A stretch of DNA of 64,000 nt. Source: Paenibacillus crassostreae (lineage in GTDB: Bacteria > Bacillota > Bacilli > Paenibacillales > Paenibacillaceae). The stretch covers positions 682,001 to 746,000 of the forward strand of contig NZ_CP017770.1 in the NCBI RefSeq assembly GCF_001857945.1, given 5' to 3'. The notes under the pieces were generated by a model. The model did no database searches. It was given only the letters and a program-made list of their open reading frames with translations, and was not told the origin of the DNA. Of the stretch, positions 44,200-53,712 are shown piece by piece. The position numbers and the translations under genes were made by a program. The stretch's first letter is position 1. Each line of letters opens with the position of its first letter.

Positions 44200-45894
44200 T
44201 TACAATATATCTAAATCTGTTACTGCTCCATTGGATGCAGAGGATACTAAAGCTGCATATTTCGCTAGCGCACCAGTCTTAAACTTAGGTGATGGCTTAA
44301 CCCATTTCTCGCGTCTTGTTTGTAGTTGTTCTTCCGTCACATTGAATTTGATTTCTTGCGTAATACTGTCGATGATGATAATATCATCGGTTTCTAAGAA
44401 AGCAATGGGACCACCCACTTGTGCTTCCGGGGCTACATGTCCTACAACAAAACCATGGGAACCTCCAGAGAACCGACCATCCGTAATTAGCGCTACTTCT
44501 CCACCCAAGCCTTTACCAACGAGCATGGCCGTTAGAGACAGCATTTCTGGCATCCCGGGACCACCTTTGGGACCCGCATAACGGATGACAACGACATCAC
44601 CCTTCTTGATCTCATCGTTAACTATAGCTTCGGTTGCTTCATCTTCACTATTGTAGACACGTGCCGGTCCTTCGAAACGAAGATTTTTTAATCCTGACAT
44701 TTTGGCAACAGCACCGTCCGGGGCAAGATTCCCTTTAAGAACGACTAATGGTCCACTTGTCTTCAATGGGTTATCAAATGAACGGATTACATCTTGATTT
44801 TCTTGCAAAGATGGCATTGCGGCTAGGTTCTCTGCAATAGTCTTGCCAGTAACCGTCATACAGTCACCATGTAGCAATCCTTCTGCCAACAATAGCTTCA
44901 TCACACCAGGTACTCCACCAATATCATTCAGGTCTTGCATAACAAACTTCCCACTCGGTTTCAAATCAGCGAGATGAGGAACATTTTTGCGAATGCGATC
45001 GAAATCATCTAATGATAGATCAACTTGAGCGGAATGGGCCATAGCCAGTAGATGCAAGAAGGCATTGGTTGAACCACCAAGAGCCATAACAACTGTAATG
45101 GCATTCTCAAATGCTTCTTTCGTCATAATATCACTCGGAAGAATGTTTTTCTCAAGCAGACCTATTACAGCTTCGCCTGCTTTAGCACACTCTAGCGCTT
45201 TGTCAGAAGATATAGCGGCTGTTGATGAAGATCCAGGAAGACTCATTCCTAAAGCTTCAGCAGCTGATGCCATTGTATTCGCAGTATACATACCACCACA
45301 TGCACCAGGACCTGGACAAACAGAACATTCAACTTTGTGTAGTTGCTCTTCATCAATTGTACCTTCGTGATATGCTCCAACCGCTTCGAATGCTGTAACG
45401 ATATCAACATCTTGTCCATCTAACTTACCAGGCTGAATCGTTCCCCCATAGACATATACGGAAGGTATATTCAATCTACCCATGGCCATCAAGCAAGCAG
45501 GCGTATTCTTATCGCAACCCCCAACAGCTACTAATCCATCAAAACGTTCCGCATTCGTTACGATCTCAATAGAATCGGCAATAACCTCCCGACTTGGTAG
45601 TGAAAATAACATACCTTCATGTCCCATAGCAATACCATCGGATACGGTAACTGTATTAAAGATTAAAGGTGCTCCACCATGTTCCTTAACACCTTCTTTA
45701 GCTGCACGTGCTAAACCATCGATATGCATATTACAAGGCGTCACTTCACTCCATGTACTTGCTATACCAATCATCGGTTTTTTGAAATCTTCATCTGTAA
45801 AGCCAACTGCTCGAAGCATAGCACGGTTAGGTGTTCGATTAACTCCTTCACTAATATCCTTACTACGTGTTCTCAAGTCTTTTTGTTCTGTCAT
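44200..45894 (-). CDS. ilvD: Dihydroxy-acid dehydratase
   Basis: IlvD dehydrates dihydroxy-isovalerate and -methylvalerate to the keto acids of valine, leucine and isoleucine; the valine precursor ketoisovalerate also feeds PanB. The 564-residue protein shows the iron-sulfur ligands in [32 protein letters not shown], and the C-terminal [19 protein letters not shown]. Length and motifs are normal. It lies 21 bases after a GntR-type regulator gene and is probably in one transcript with it. No other branched-chain genes are nearby. No T-box was found upstream. Confidence 0.96.
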   Translation of the reverse strand: MTEQKDLRTRSKDISEGVNRTPNRAMLRAVGFTDEDFKKPMIGIASTWSEVTPCNMHIDGLARAAKEGVKEHGGAPLIFNTVTVSDGIAMGHEGMLFSLPSREVIADSIEIVTNAERFDGLVAVGGCDKNTPACLMAMGRLNIPSVYVYGGTIQPGKLDGQDVDIVTAFEAVGAYHEGTIDEEQLHKVECSVCPGPGACGGMYTANTMASAAEALGMSLPGSSSTAAISSDKALECAKAGEAVIGLLEKNILPSDIMTKEAFENAITVVMALGGSTNAFLHLLAMAHSAQVDLSLDDFDRIRKNVPHLADLKPSGKFVMQDLNDIGGVPGVMKLLLAEGLLHGDCMTVTGKTIAENLAAMPSLQENQDVIRSFDNPLKTSGPLVVLKGNLAPDGAVAKMSGLKNLRFEGPARVYNSEDEATEAIVNDEIKKGDVVVIRYAGPKGGPGMPEMLSLTAMLVGKGLGGEVALITDGRFSGGSHGFVVGHVAPEAQVGGPIAFLETDDIIIIDSITQEIKFNVTEEQLQTRREKWVKPSPKFKTGALAKYAALVSSASNGAVTDLDIL

Positions 45895-45915
45895 CCTAAA
45901 TCAGCTCCCTTGTTG

Positions 45916-46581
45916 CTATATTAATGTATAAAGCTCGTTCATCGGTCTTAATAGGTTCTGTTTCATGATCGCTGAAGCTGTAGAAGAGTCACGTTGTTCC
46001 ATGGCAGCGATAATTGCAGCATGTTCTTCCACTGATGAATTCGTAGAAGTCTCATGTTGTTGCAGAAAGACATACTTAAACCGCCGGATATGTGTTTGAA
46101 TCGTTGAACTAAAAGAAGAAATATAGAGATTATCAGATATTTCAACAATCAGATTATGAAACTGCTCATCCATCTCCATCGCTTGATAGGGTTGTTTATT
46201 CTCAATCGCCTCAGCGAACCTAACGTTTAATGATTTTAATTGTTCAATCTGTTCTAGTTGGATTAGCGATGTTGATATCTCGGCAGCCAATGCATGCAAT
46301 GATGCAAACACAGGATATAATTTAAGAATGTCATCCTTTTCAATATCCTTCACCCTTGTAGCTTTGCCAGGGTGAACCTCAACTAATCCTTGAACCTCTA
46401 GTAATAATAAAGCTTCTCGAATGGGCGTTCTACTTACACCAAGTGCTTCTGCTAATTCAGCATCAATTAATTGCTCTTTAGGCTGAAGCGTTCCATCAAT
46501 AATCCATCTTTGGATTTGTGAGTATGCTCGCTCTTTCGCTGACATTCTATTCGGTGATGAGAAATCACTTGGAATTGGCAT
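45916..46581 (-). CDS. GntR-family regulator (FadR subfamily)
   Basis: A 221-residue regulator. The N-terminal winged helix has the GntR signature YSQIQRWIIDGTLQPKEQLI and LGVSRTPIREALLLLEVQGLV. The C-terminal FCD domain is all helical with the metal-binding type histidine in EMDEQFHNLIVEI and HAAIIAAMEQRD. Such proteins respond to a small carboxylate. The neighbour ilvD suggests a keto or hydroxy acid, but that is inference. ATG start. An 18-bp dyad overlaps its own -10, so it probably represses itself and ilvD. Confidence 0.88.
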   Translation of the reverse strand: MPIPSDFSSPNRMSAKERAYSQIQRWIIDGTLQPKEQLIDAELAEALGVSRTPIREALLLLEVQGLVEVHPGKATRVKDIEKDDILKLYPVFASLHALAAEISTSLIQLEQIEQLKSLNVRFAEAIENKQPYQAMEMDEQFHNLIVEISDNLYISSFSSTIQTHIRRFKYVFLQQHETSTNSSVEEHAAIIAAMEQRDSSTASAIMKQNLLRPMNELYTLI

Positions 46582-46607
46582 GCCGATTCTCCTCTTTTCA
46601 TTTATTT

Positions 46608-46629
46608 ATTATATGCAATATATCGCATA
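46608..46629 (-). promoter_or_regulatory. Putative GntR operator overlapping the gntR-ilvD promoter
   Basis: TATGCGATATATTGCATA (46612-46629, minus strand) is a near-perfect dyad with TATGC/GCATA arms, and the -10 TATAAT at 46608-46613 overlaps its end. It is 31 bases before the gntR ATG, as expected for an autoregulatory operator. The -35 is poor. Confidence 0.5.
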
Positions 46630-46687
46630 CATATATTAAAATCAAGTGAACATTATTTTATTTTAAAAATTATCTTTTCTTAAAGCA

Positions 46688-46737
46688 TAAAAAAAGACCA
46701 CTTTTTTCAAAGTGGTCGCTGCTCAATCTAGAGCAGA
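46688..46737 (-). terminator. Terminator of the aro-trp-hisC-tyrA supraoperon
   Basis: GACCACTTT and AAAGTGGTC form a perfect stem followed by seven T residues on the minus strand (46688-46717). Directly before it a second small stem, CTGCTC with GAGCAG (46718-46737), can fold. It lies about 110 bases past tyrA and marks the boundary of the conserved aromatic block. Confidence 0.9.
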
Positions 46738-46844
46738 AGTATTTGGATAGGAGTGGAGAGAAACCATACTGTAAGTTCATTGTAATGTATCCGTTTTCAT
46801 TTGTCAATAACTGTTTTAAAAGTTAATGTAACCACTTTTAAAAC

Positions 46845-47942
46845 TTATACAAACACCGTATATTCTAGCTCATGAAGTACAATTCTTGCCCGTTCCATAT
46901 CCTCTTCTTGACGAAATGAAAGACGCATGACACCTGGAACATCCTCTCTACTCTCGATAATTTGAATATTACTAAGATTTATCTGTTCGGACCCAAGTTC
47001 GGTAGCGATCTTCCCGATAATCCCAGGATGATCTGGTACATTCAGATATAAATCAAATAGTGGCGTGATCATGCCCTTTCTACCTTCTGGAAGTTCATTG
47101 CGAAAGGCATTAGCCTTCTGGAATGCTTCTTCGATCGCCTGTCCATTACTACCTTTAAGCATATCAATAAAAATTGAAATTCCCTTATTCCAATCTTCAA
47201 GTAGACGTAACATCACTTCATTATTATTCAGAAGAATATCACGCCAGATGACGGGATCACTAGATGCTATCCGAGTAATATCTCTAAATCCACCTGCCGC
47301 CAATCTTCGATAGAGCATATTTGATTCGTTATAATCACTTATTTGGTTAACTAAAGCTACTGCGATAATATGTGGCAAATGACTGACTGCTCCCACGATT
47401 TCATCATGCAATTTTGGTTCTACCTTCACGATTTGTGCTCTAGTGTATAATAATAATTTCTCTAACGATTCAATGGCATATTCAGGGATACTAGCCGATG
47501 CACATAGAACATAAAAAGCATTCTCGAAGAGAAGAACTGAGGCAGCATCTACACCTGATCGCTCAGACCCAGCCATGGGATGTCCACCAATGAAAAATAC
47601 ATCTTTAAATTTCAATGCCTCGGCTGCTACCGATACGCTTGCTTTAGTGCTACCTACATCCGTAATAATACAGCCCTTCTTCAATGGCATTTCACTTAAT
47701 TTAGTCAAGTATTCTTCTAATTTCCCAACAGGCACGCATAGAAAAATAAAGTCAGCATCCTTTGCCGCTTCTTCCATAGAAAGTGTCGCTACATCTACAA
47801 CACCCTTACTCATATATTTGTCTATAGATTCAGGGCGGTGGGCGTGACCCACCACCGTTATACCTGGCTTATTCTTAAAACATAAGGCCAGTGAACCTCC
47901 GATTAAACCTACTCCAAAGATTGCAATTTTTGTTGTGTTCAT
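46845..47942 (-). CDS. tyrA: Prephenate dehydrogenase with C-terminal ACT domain
   Basis: TyrA oxidatively decarboxylates prephenate to hydroxyphenylpyruvate, the tyrosine branch. The 365-residue protein starts with the NAD-binding IAIFGVGLIGGSLALCFK, has FLCVPVGKL and FIGGHPMAGSERSGVDAAS with the catalytic histidine, and VSHLPHIIAVALV. A C-terminal ACT domain follows from about residue 290 (LYLNVPDHPGIIGKIATEL), for feedback by tyrosine. ATG start, about 50 bases after hisC. It is the last gene of the supraoperon; in B. subtilis aroE (EPSP synthase) comes next, but here the GntR gene does. Confidence 0.95.
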   Translation of the reverse strand: MNTTKIAIFGVGLIGGSLALCFKNKPGITVVGHAHRPESIDKYMSKGVVDVATLSMEEAAKDADFIFLCVPVGKLEEYLTKLSEMPLKKGCIITDVGSTKASVSVAAEALKFKDVFFIGGHPMAGSERSGVDAASVLLFENAFYVLCASASIPEYAIESLEKLLLYTRAQIVKVEPKLHDEIVGAVSHLPHIIAVALVNQISDYNESNMLYRRLAAGGFRDITRIASSDPVIWRDILLNNNEVMLRLLEDWNKGISIFIDMLKGSNGQAIEEAFQKANAFRNELPEGRKGMITPLFDLYLNVPDHPGIIGKIATELGSEQINLSNIQIIESREDVPGVMRLSFRQEEDMERARIVLHELEYTVFV

Positions 47943-47993
47943 GTTTCCTCACTTCTAATCGTCATGGATTCATTTTTTAAAATTAATCTCAAG

Positions 47994-49073
47994 CTAAGCT
48001 ATTACCTTCTCAAGCGCTTGAATAAACACTTTATTCTGTTCCTTTGTACCTACGGAGACCCTGATATAACTAGGATACTTTTGATGACCAGCACGGATGA
48101 TCACTCCTTGGCGTAACATAGCTTGAAATACCTCACCTGATGGCTTACGCACATCGACCATAATGAAGTTCCCATGTGCAGGTAGATGAGACAGGCCTAG
48201 ACGGTCAAATTCCCCCTGCAAATAAGTAATTCCCTCTGCATTCAATCTTCTGCAATCTTCCACAAACGCCTGATCTTCTAGTGCTACAATAGCAGCAGCT
48301 TGCGCTATACTTGAAGTATTAAAAGGTTCACGTACTTGATTAATCAGTTTAATCACTTCAGGACTACCAACACCATAGCCTATACGAAGTGAGGCTAAAC
48401 CATATATTTTGGAGAACGTACGCAACACAACTAGATTTGGATATTTATTTAATAACGATAGACCATCTGGGTAAGATGAATCTGTTACAAACTCACAATA
48501 CGCCTCATCAAGCACGACCATAACCTGTGAGGGGATAGCATCTAAGAATGATGTAAGTGCATCTTCTGAAACAATCGTTCCTGTTGGGTTGTTAGGGTTA
48601 CAGACCCAGATAATCTTTGTGCGCTCATTTACAGCAGCAAGCATAACGTCCAGATCATGGACTCCATTCTTTAAAGGAACCTCAATGGATTTAGCTCCTT
48701 CGATATCTGCGTTACTCTTATATACGGAGAACGTCTGATCAGCCATGATCGTCTCATCACCTGGAATAAAGAATGCACGTGTAATTAACGAAATGACTTC
48801 ATCAGATCCACAACCGAAAATAATCTGATCTTGATTTACACCTAAGTATTTGCTTAAAACTTCCGTTAGGTTTACCGCACCCCCGTCAGGATATATGCTG
48901 ATATTTTCTAGTTCAGATAGAATCGCATCTTTAACCCGCGGTGATGAACCATACGGGTTTTCATTAGAAGCTAATTTAATAACATTCTCTAATCCTAGTT
49001 CCCGCTTCACTTCTTCAATTGGTTTTCCTGGTTGGTATACAGGTAGATTAACAATATGTGCTTTCGGTTTCAT
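47994..49073 (-). CDS. hisC: Histidinol-phosphate aminotransferase
   Basis: HisC is a PLP-dependent aminotransferase; in Bacillus it serves histidine synthesis and also tyrosine and phenylalanine synthesis, which explains its place in an aromatic operon. The 359-residue protein has the fold-type I residues: ASNENPYGSSPRV at the substrate site, the phosphate-binding FGCGSDEVI, WVCNPNNPTGT, VVLDEAYCEF, and TFSKIYGLASLRIGYG with the PLP lysine. ATG start, 23 bases after trpA. No other his genes are near. Confidence 0.96.
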   Translation of the reverse strand: MKPKAHIVNLPVYQPGKPIEEVKRELGLENVIKLASNENPYGSSPRVKDAILSELENISIYPDGGAVNLTEVLSKYLGVNQDQIIFGCGSDEVISLITRAFFIPGDETIMADQTFSVYKSNADIEGAKSIEVPLKNGVHDLDVMLAAVNERTKIIWVCNPNNPTGTIVSEDALTSFLDAIPSQVMVVLDEAYCEFVTDSSYPDGLSLLNKYPNLVVLRTFSKIYGLASLRIGYGVGSPEVIKLINQVREPFNTSSIAQAAAIVALEDQAFVEDCRRLNAEGITYLQGEFDRLGLSHLPAHGNFIMVDVRKPSGEVFQAMLRQGVIIRAGHQKYPSYIRVSVGTKEQNKVFIQALEKVIA

Positions 49074-49096
49074 AAATGACCACTCACTTTCTATCT

Positions 49097-49903
49097 TTAT
49101 CCTTTTAATTGTGCCACGAATTCTCGTATTTGCAAAAGTCCCTGTTGTCTTGTGTTCTTATCATTTAATAATGGGATCACAGATTCAATTTCACGAACGA
49201 TGGCACTTCCCACAACGACACCATCGCAAATTTTAGAGAAACGAGCCACTTGTTCATGTGTAGATATGCCAAAACCAACAGCAACGGGAATACTCGTGAA
49301 CTGTTTGACTGTCTGAATAAATTCATCCACACCTTGGTGAAATGACGAACGTTCTCCTGTTACACCTAGAGAGGATACACAATATACAAATCCGCTAGCA
49401 TTACTAACAATCTTCTCTATTCGCTCATGCGATGTTGGTGCGACTAATGGAATTAGACTAATACCCGCTTCATCCGCACGACGACGTATATCTCCTGATT
49501 CCTCTACTGGAAGATCAGGAATAATCAAGCCGCTGATTTCGTGACTTTTCACCTCTTCGAAGAAATGATCTAACCCCATTTGTAATACAGGGTTGTAATA
49601 GGTGAATAGAATAAAAGGCATCTTAACTCCAGCTTTACGAGCTAGTACGGCTGTCTCCATACAAGTTCGAAGATTAACATCATGCTTCAGCGCACGTTGT
49701 GATGCACGTTGAATAACAGGACCATCCGCTAGAGGATCTGAATAGGGAACACCTAGTTCAAGAATATCTGCACCCGCTGCTTCAAGTTGAATAATAATTT
49801 CTACTGTGGTCTCAATATCAGGATCGCCAACAGTCAAGAATGGAATAAGCGCAGTTTGATTCTGCTTTTTCAATGTTGCAAATCTCTGGTCCATCAAATT
49901 CAT
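49097..49903 (-). CDS. trpA: Tryptophan synthase alpha subunit
   Basis: TrpA cleaves indole-3-glycerol phosphate and channels indole to TrpB. The 268-residue protein has [18 protein letters not shown], the catalytic Glu in [20 protein letters not shown] and the Asp in [11 protein letters not shown], and [10 protein letters not shown] near the phosphate site. Its ATG overlaps the trpB stop by 4 bases, so synthesis of the two subunits is coupled. Confidence 0.97.
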   Translation of the reverse strand: MNLMDQRFATLKKQNQTALIPFLTVGDPDIETTVEIIIQLEAAGADILELGVPYSDPLADGPVIQRASQRALKHDVNLRTCMETAVLARKAGVKMPFILFTYYNPVLQMGLDHFFEEVKSHEISGLIIPDLPVEESGDIRRRADEAGISLIPLVAPTSHERIEKIVSNASGFVYCVSSLGVTGERSSFHQGVDEFIQTVKQFTSIPVAVGFGISTHEQVARFSKICDGVVVGSAIVREIESVIPLLNDKNTRQQGLLQIREFVAQLKG

Positions 49904-51096
49904 GACTGCTCACCCCCTGTATATGCCATGATGGATTCCACATCCTTATCTCCTCGTCCAGATAAACAAATAACGATAATATCATCCTTCGTTAGTGTCG
50001 GTGCAAACTTAATAACTTGCGCAACAGCATGAGCGGATTCAAGTGCAGGGATAATACCTTCAGTTCGACATAGCAACTGCAAAGCATCAAGCGCCTCTTG
50101 GTCCGTAATCGGGACATATTTAACTCGTTCAATATCTTTTAAATAAGAATGTTCTGGTCCTACACCTGGGTAATCAAGCCCCGCAGATATGGAATGTGCC
50201 TCTTGCACTTGTCCATGTTGATCTTGTAACAAATAACTCATCGACCCTTGGAATACACCATGGGTTCCTTTACTCATTGTGGCTGCGTGGAATTCAGTAT
50301 CAACACCTTTACCAGCTGCTTCCACTCCAATCATTGCCACATCTTTATCTTCGATAAATGGATAGAACATCCCAATTGCATTACTCCCACCACCTACGGC
50401 AGCAACAAGCACATTGGGTAGTCGTCCTTCACATTCAAGAATTTGGCGTCTCGTCTCATCTCCAATAATTCTCTGGAAATTACGTACCATCATCGGATAT
50501 GGATGTGGTCCTACAGCAGAACCAAGAATATAGAACGTATCTTCTACATTGCTAACCCAATAACGTAGCGCCTCATTTCCTGCATCCTTCAATGTACGTG
50601 AACCTGAAGTAACAGGAATAACCTCTGCACCCAACAATTTCATTCTAAATACATTCAATGCTTGACGTTTCGTATCATCTTCACCCATAAACACTTTACA
50701 CTCCATACCAAGAAGTGCCGCAACTGTAGCTGTAGCCACACCATGTTGACCTGCACCCGTCTCAGCAATGACCTTTTTCTTACCCATACGTTTAGCCAGA
50801 ATACCTTGTGCAATGGCATTATTGATCTTATGTGCACCTGTATGGTTTAAATCTTCACGCTTCAAATATATTTTAGCTTCACCTAAATGTTGACTGAGTC
50901 TTTCGGCAAAATAAAGGGGTGTCTCACGTCCTGAATACTGTTTCAACAAATAATCGATTTCCTCTTGAAAACTAGCATCGGCTGCATTTTGTTTATAAGC
51001 ATCCTCTAATTCAATGAGCGCATTCATCAATGTCTCTGGTACAAATCGACCACCGAATTTACCGAAACGACCGTTCTGATCTGGAACTTGCATCAT
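49900..51096 (-). CDS. trpB: Tryptophan synthase beta subunit
   Basis: TrpB condenses indole with serine using PLP. The 398-residue protein has [16 protein letters not shown] at the start, [16 protein letters not shown] with the PLP lysine, [19 protein letters not shown], and the PLP phosphate-binding [12 protein letters not shown]. It ends in [10 protein letters not shown]. Two adjacent ATGs (51096, 51093) overlap the trpF stop; either could serve. Confidence 0.98.
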   Translation of the reverse strand: MMQVPDQNGRFGKFGGRFVPETLMNALIELEDAYKQNAADASFQEEIDYLLKQYSGRETPLYFAERLSQHLGEAKIYLKREDLNHTGAHKINNAIAQGILAKRMGKKKVIAETGAGQHGVATATVAALLGMECKVFMGEDDTKRQALNVFRMKLLGAEVIPVTSGSRTLKDAGNEALRYWVSNVEDTFYILGSAVGPHPYPMMVRNFQRIIGDETRRQILECEGRLPNVLVAAVGGGSNAIGMFYPFIEDKDVAMIGVEAAGKGVDTEFHAATMSKGTHGVFQGSMSYLLQDQHGQVQEAHSISAGLDYPGVGPEHSYLKDIERVKYVPITDQEALDALQLLCRTEGIIPALESAHAVAQVIKFAPTLTKDDIIVICLSGRGDKDVESIMAYTGGEQS

Positions 51097-51767
51097 ATCT
51101 GTTTCACCCTTTCAACAAAAGCTTTTATTTTCTCTATATCTTTCAAGCCATTACTTTCTACCCCACTAGAAACATCTACTCCATATGGATGGTAATTCGT
51201 AATCAGTTCTCCTACATTCGAAGGTTGAAGCCCCCCTGCAACAAACAGTGGGATGTTATGTTCCTCACACCACATCTGATATTGTGAAATTTGCTCCCAT
51301 GCGAATGTCTGTCCAGATCCTCCACCATACACAGGGTCAAACGTATCTAGTAATAATGCATCTATTGCACCAATATACTCCTTGGGAACAAGTTGCTCAT
51401 GACTATTCTCGATTCCATTTCCATTCACTTGAATTACTTTAAATACCTTCACTCCGAACCGTTGTTTCACCTTTAGACAGAAGTCAGCATCCTCTTGCCC
51501 ATGTAACTGGATAACATCCAACCGTACTCGATTCATTACTTGATCTAAATAATCCAGCTCAGGATTTACGAATACACCTACACTCCCAGGTTGTTGACCA
51601 TTCTGCCAACTCTTAAGTTGCAATATAAGTTCAGCTGCAAGTTCCAAAGTCACTTGTCTACGACTCTTCGCGAATATAAATCCAATGTAATCCACCGGTA
51701 AGTTTAACATAGATTTTAGCACTTCAACGTCCTGAAGTCCACATATTTTTACAACTGTATTTCCCAT
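51093..51767 (-). CDS. trpF: Phosphoribosylanthranilate isomerase
   Basis: TrpF isomerises phosphoribosylanthranilate in the third tryptophan step. The 224-residue TIM-barrel protein has [14 protein letters not shown] with the catalytic cysteine, [30 protein letters not shown] with the catalytic aspartate, and the phosphate-binding [15 protein letters not shown] longer frame from a GTG at 51794 lies inside trpC; GGGAAGG seven bases before the ATG at 51767 sets the start, directly after the trpC stop. Confidence 0.95.
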   Translation of the reverse strand: MGNTVVKICGLQDVEVLKSMLNLPVDYIGFIFAKSRRQVTLELAAELILQLKSWQNGQQPGSVGVFVNPELDYLDQVMNRVRLDVIQLHGQEDADFCLKVKQRFGVKVFKVIQVNGNGIENSHEQLVPKEYIGAIDALLLDTFDPVYGGGSGQTFAWEQISQYQMWCEEHNIPLFVAGGLQPSNVGELITNYHPYGVDVSSGVESNGLKDIEKIKAFVERVKQI

Positions 51768-51768
51768 T

Positions 51769-52578
51769 CTAAAGCCTTCCCTTAGACTCACCAAGAGGTC
51801 CCATTAAATCTTGAACAGCCACGCCTACATCATTCTGACGCATGAAATACTCTCCAACAAGAACTCCATGGGCACCCGCCTGTTTCAGGAAATCCATATC
51901 AGATGTTCCTGCTATTCCACTCTCACTAATGATTGTCAATCCTTCCGGAATCATCTGAATTAGTTTAGCCGTCGTTTCCAATGATGTCTCAAATGTTTGC
52001 AGATTACGGTTATTGATCCCAATTAAAGAAGCTGACCCTAGATTTAATACAGTTTGCAACTCTTTTTCGCTATGAACTTCGATCAACGTATCTAATCCAA
52101 TGGAAGAAGCAATCTCGATGTACGAAGATAATTGTTCTTTCTTCAATATGCTTACAATCAGCAGAACTGCATCAGCACCCAACAATCGGGCCTCATAAAT
52201 CTGACGTTCGTCGATAATGAAGTCTTTGCGTAGTAAAGGTAACTTCACAGCCGCATGAACCGCCTGCAAATATTCTGAGCTGCCTTGGAAATAATCCACA
52301 TCGGTTAATACAGACAAACAATCAGCACCAGCCTTTTCATAAGCTAGAGCAATCTCTACGGGATCAAAATGTGGACGAATTAACCCTTTGGATGGTGATG
52401 CTTTCTTCACCTCGGCAATTAACCCCATATCTCTATTACGGCTATTGGATAATGCTCTTTCAAAACCTCTTGTGTTCGACATGTCAGCAATTTTGCGTTC
52501 TGCATTTGCGAGATCGAAGGTCTTCGCAAGTTCTGCCACTTCTTTCACTTTTGTTTCGACTATTTTATCAAGATACAT
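51769..52578 (-). CDS. trpC: Indole-3-glycerol phosphate synthase
   Basis: TrpC closes the indole ring in the fourth tryptophan step. The 269-residue TIM-barrel protein has LIAEVKKASPSKGLIRPHFD with a catalytic lysine, LSVLTDVDYFQGSSEYL, LLRKDFIIDERQIYEARLLG, TLIEVHSEKEL and IGINNRNLQTF, all conserved. The ATG at 52578 overlaps trpD by 11 bases. Confidence 0.97.
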   Translation of the reverse strand: MYLDKIVETKVKEVAELAKTFDLANAERKIADMSNTRGFERALSNSRNRDMGLIAEVKKASPSKGLIRPHFDPVEIALAYEKAGADCLSVLTDVDYFQGSSEYLQAVHAAVKLPLLRKDFIIDERQIYEARLLGADAVLLIVSILKKEQLSSYIEIASSIGLDTLIEVHSEKELQTVLNLGSASLIGINNRNLQTFETSLETTAKLIQMIPEGLTIISESGIAGTSDMDFLKQAGAHGVLVGEYFMRQNDVGVAVQDLMGPLGESKGRL

Positions 52579-53674
52579 GGGATTCTTCTCCTGTCATTTG
52601 GATCAATTGATTTAGTTTCGCATAAGCAGCTCCACTATCTATGGCTTCTGCAGCAAGTTTCACACCTGCAGCTATACTATCAGCTATTCCAGAAATATAA
52701 ATACAAGCACCTGCATTAGCTAGAACAACATCTCGGTAGGGACTTATCTCTCCTAGTAGAACGGCTCGTGTGATTTCAGCATTTCGTGCTGCATCCCCAC
52801 CTAATACATCCTCTAATGGGTGCATTTCAAGTCCTAAATCATGTGGATTTATATCATATGTAGTAACTATACCTCTTCTTAATTCTGATATTTGTGTAGG
52901 AGCTGAAATACTAATTTCATCCAATCCATCATGACTTGAGACGACTAGAGCACGTTTAAGACCAAGTTCTCTGAGTGAATGTGCAATGGTCTCAGTCATA
53001 TTCCGATTATAGATCCCTAATAGCTGGCGATCAGCACCTGCAGGATTGGTCAGTGGCCCTAATATATTAAAGACGGTTCGAATGCCAAGTTCCTTCCTTG
53101 GAGCGGCTGCATGTCGCATAGAAGGGTGATAAATTTGGGCGAATAAGAAACAAATTCCGATCTCATCCAAACAGTATTTCGCATGTTCAGCCGTTATGTT
53201 AATATTCACGCCAAGTGCTTCCAATACATCCGCACTTCCTGCACGTCCGGAAGCTGAACGGTTACCATGCTTGGCAACACGCACAGACACAGCAGATGCA
53301 ATGATTGCAGATGTGGTCGAGATATTAAATTTATGAATTCCTGATCCACCAGTACCACATGTATCTAGCAATTGAGCACCCTCAGTCTGTATTCTACTAC
53401 CCGATCCACGCATAGCTTCAGCAAAACCAGTGATCTCATCTACTGTTTCACCCTTGATGCGTAGCGCAGTTAGCAATCCACCGATCTGAGCATGAGTTGC
53501 TGCACCATCCATGATAATCTGCATCACTTTCCTAGCCTCTTGTCGTGAAAGATCATTTCCATTTATCAATTGATTTAGACTAGTTTGAATCAAAGTTGCA
53601 TGATCTACTTCTACCGATTTCTGATTTACTGAACTCAACTTTTCTATACTTTTCTCCACTAGGCTCATCTCCAT
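52568..53674 (-). CDS. trpD: Anthranilate phosphoribosyltransferase
   Basis: TrpD transfers phosphoribosyl from PRPP to anthranilate. The enzyme core is normal: DTCGTGGSGIHKFNIST is the PRPP-binding glycine loop, followed by VAKHGNRSASGRAGSADVLE, HPSMRHAAAPRKELGIRTVF and NILGPLTNPAGA. The 368 residues include about 25 extra N-terminal ones before the usual start; no strong ribosome site lies before the ATG at 53674 or the next one at 53668, so the exact start is uncertain. Confidence 0.93.
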   Translation of the reverse strand: MEMSLVEKSIEKLSSVNQKSVEVDHATLIQTSLNQLINGNDLSRQEARKVMQIIMDGAATHAQIGGLLTALRIKGETVDEITGFAEAMRGSGSRIQTEGAQLLDTCGTGGSGIHKFNISTTSAIIASAVSVRVAKHGNRSASGRAGSADVLEALGVNINITAEHAKYCLDEIGICFLFAQIYHPSMRHAAAPRKELGIRTVFNILGPLTNPAGADRQLLGIYNRNMTETIAHSLRELGLKRALVVSSHDGLDEISISAPTQISELRRGIVTTYDINPHDLGLEMHPLEDVLGGDAARNAEITRAVLLGEISPYRDVVLANAGACIYISGIADSIAAGVKLAAEAIDSGAAYAKLNQLIQMTGEESHVS

Positions 53675-53712
53675 TGTTTATATTAGCTTCATCTCATCTC
53701 AATTTCAGCACA

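Noticed and set aside
45482..45931. A 149-residue plus-strand open frame inside ilvD
   Set aside because: Antisense shadow of ilvD, with low-complexity Ser/Pro/Thr composition and no ribosome site.
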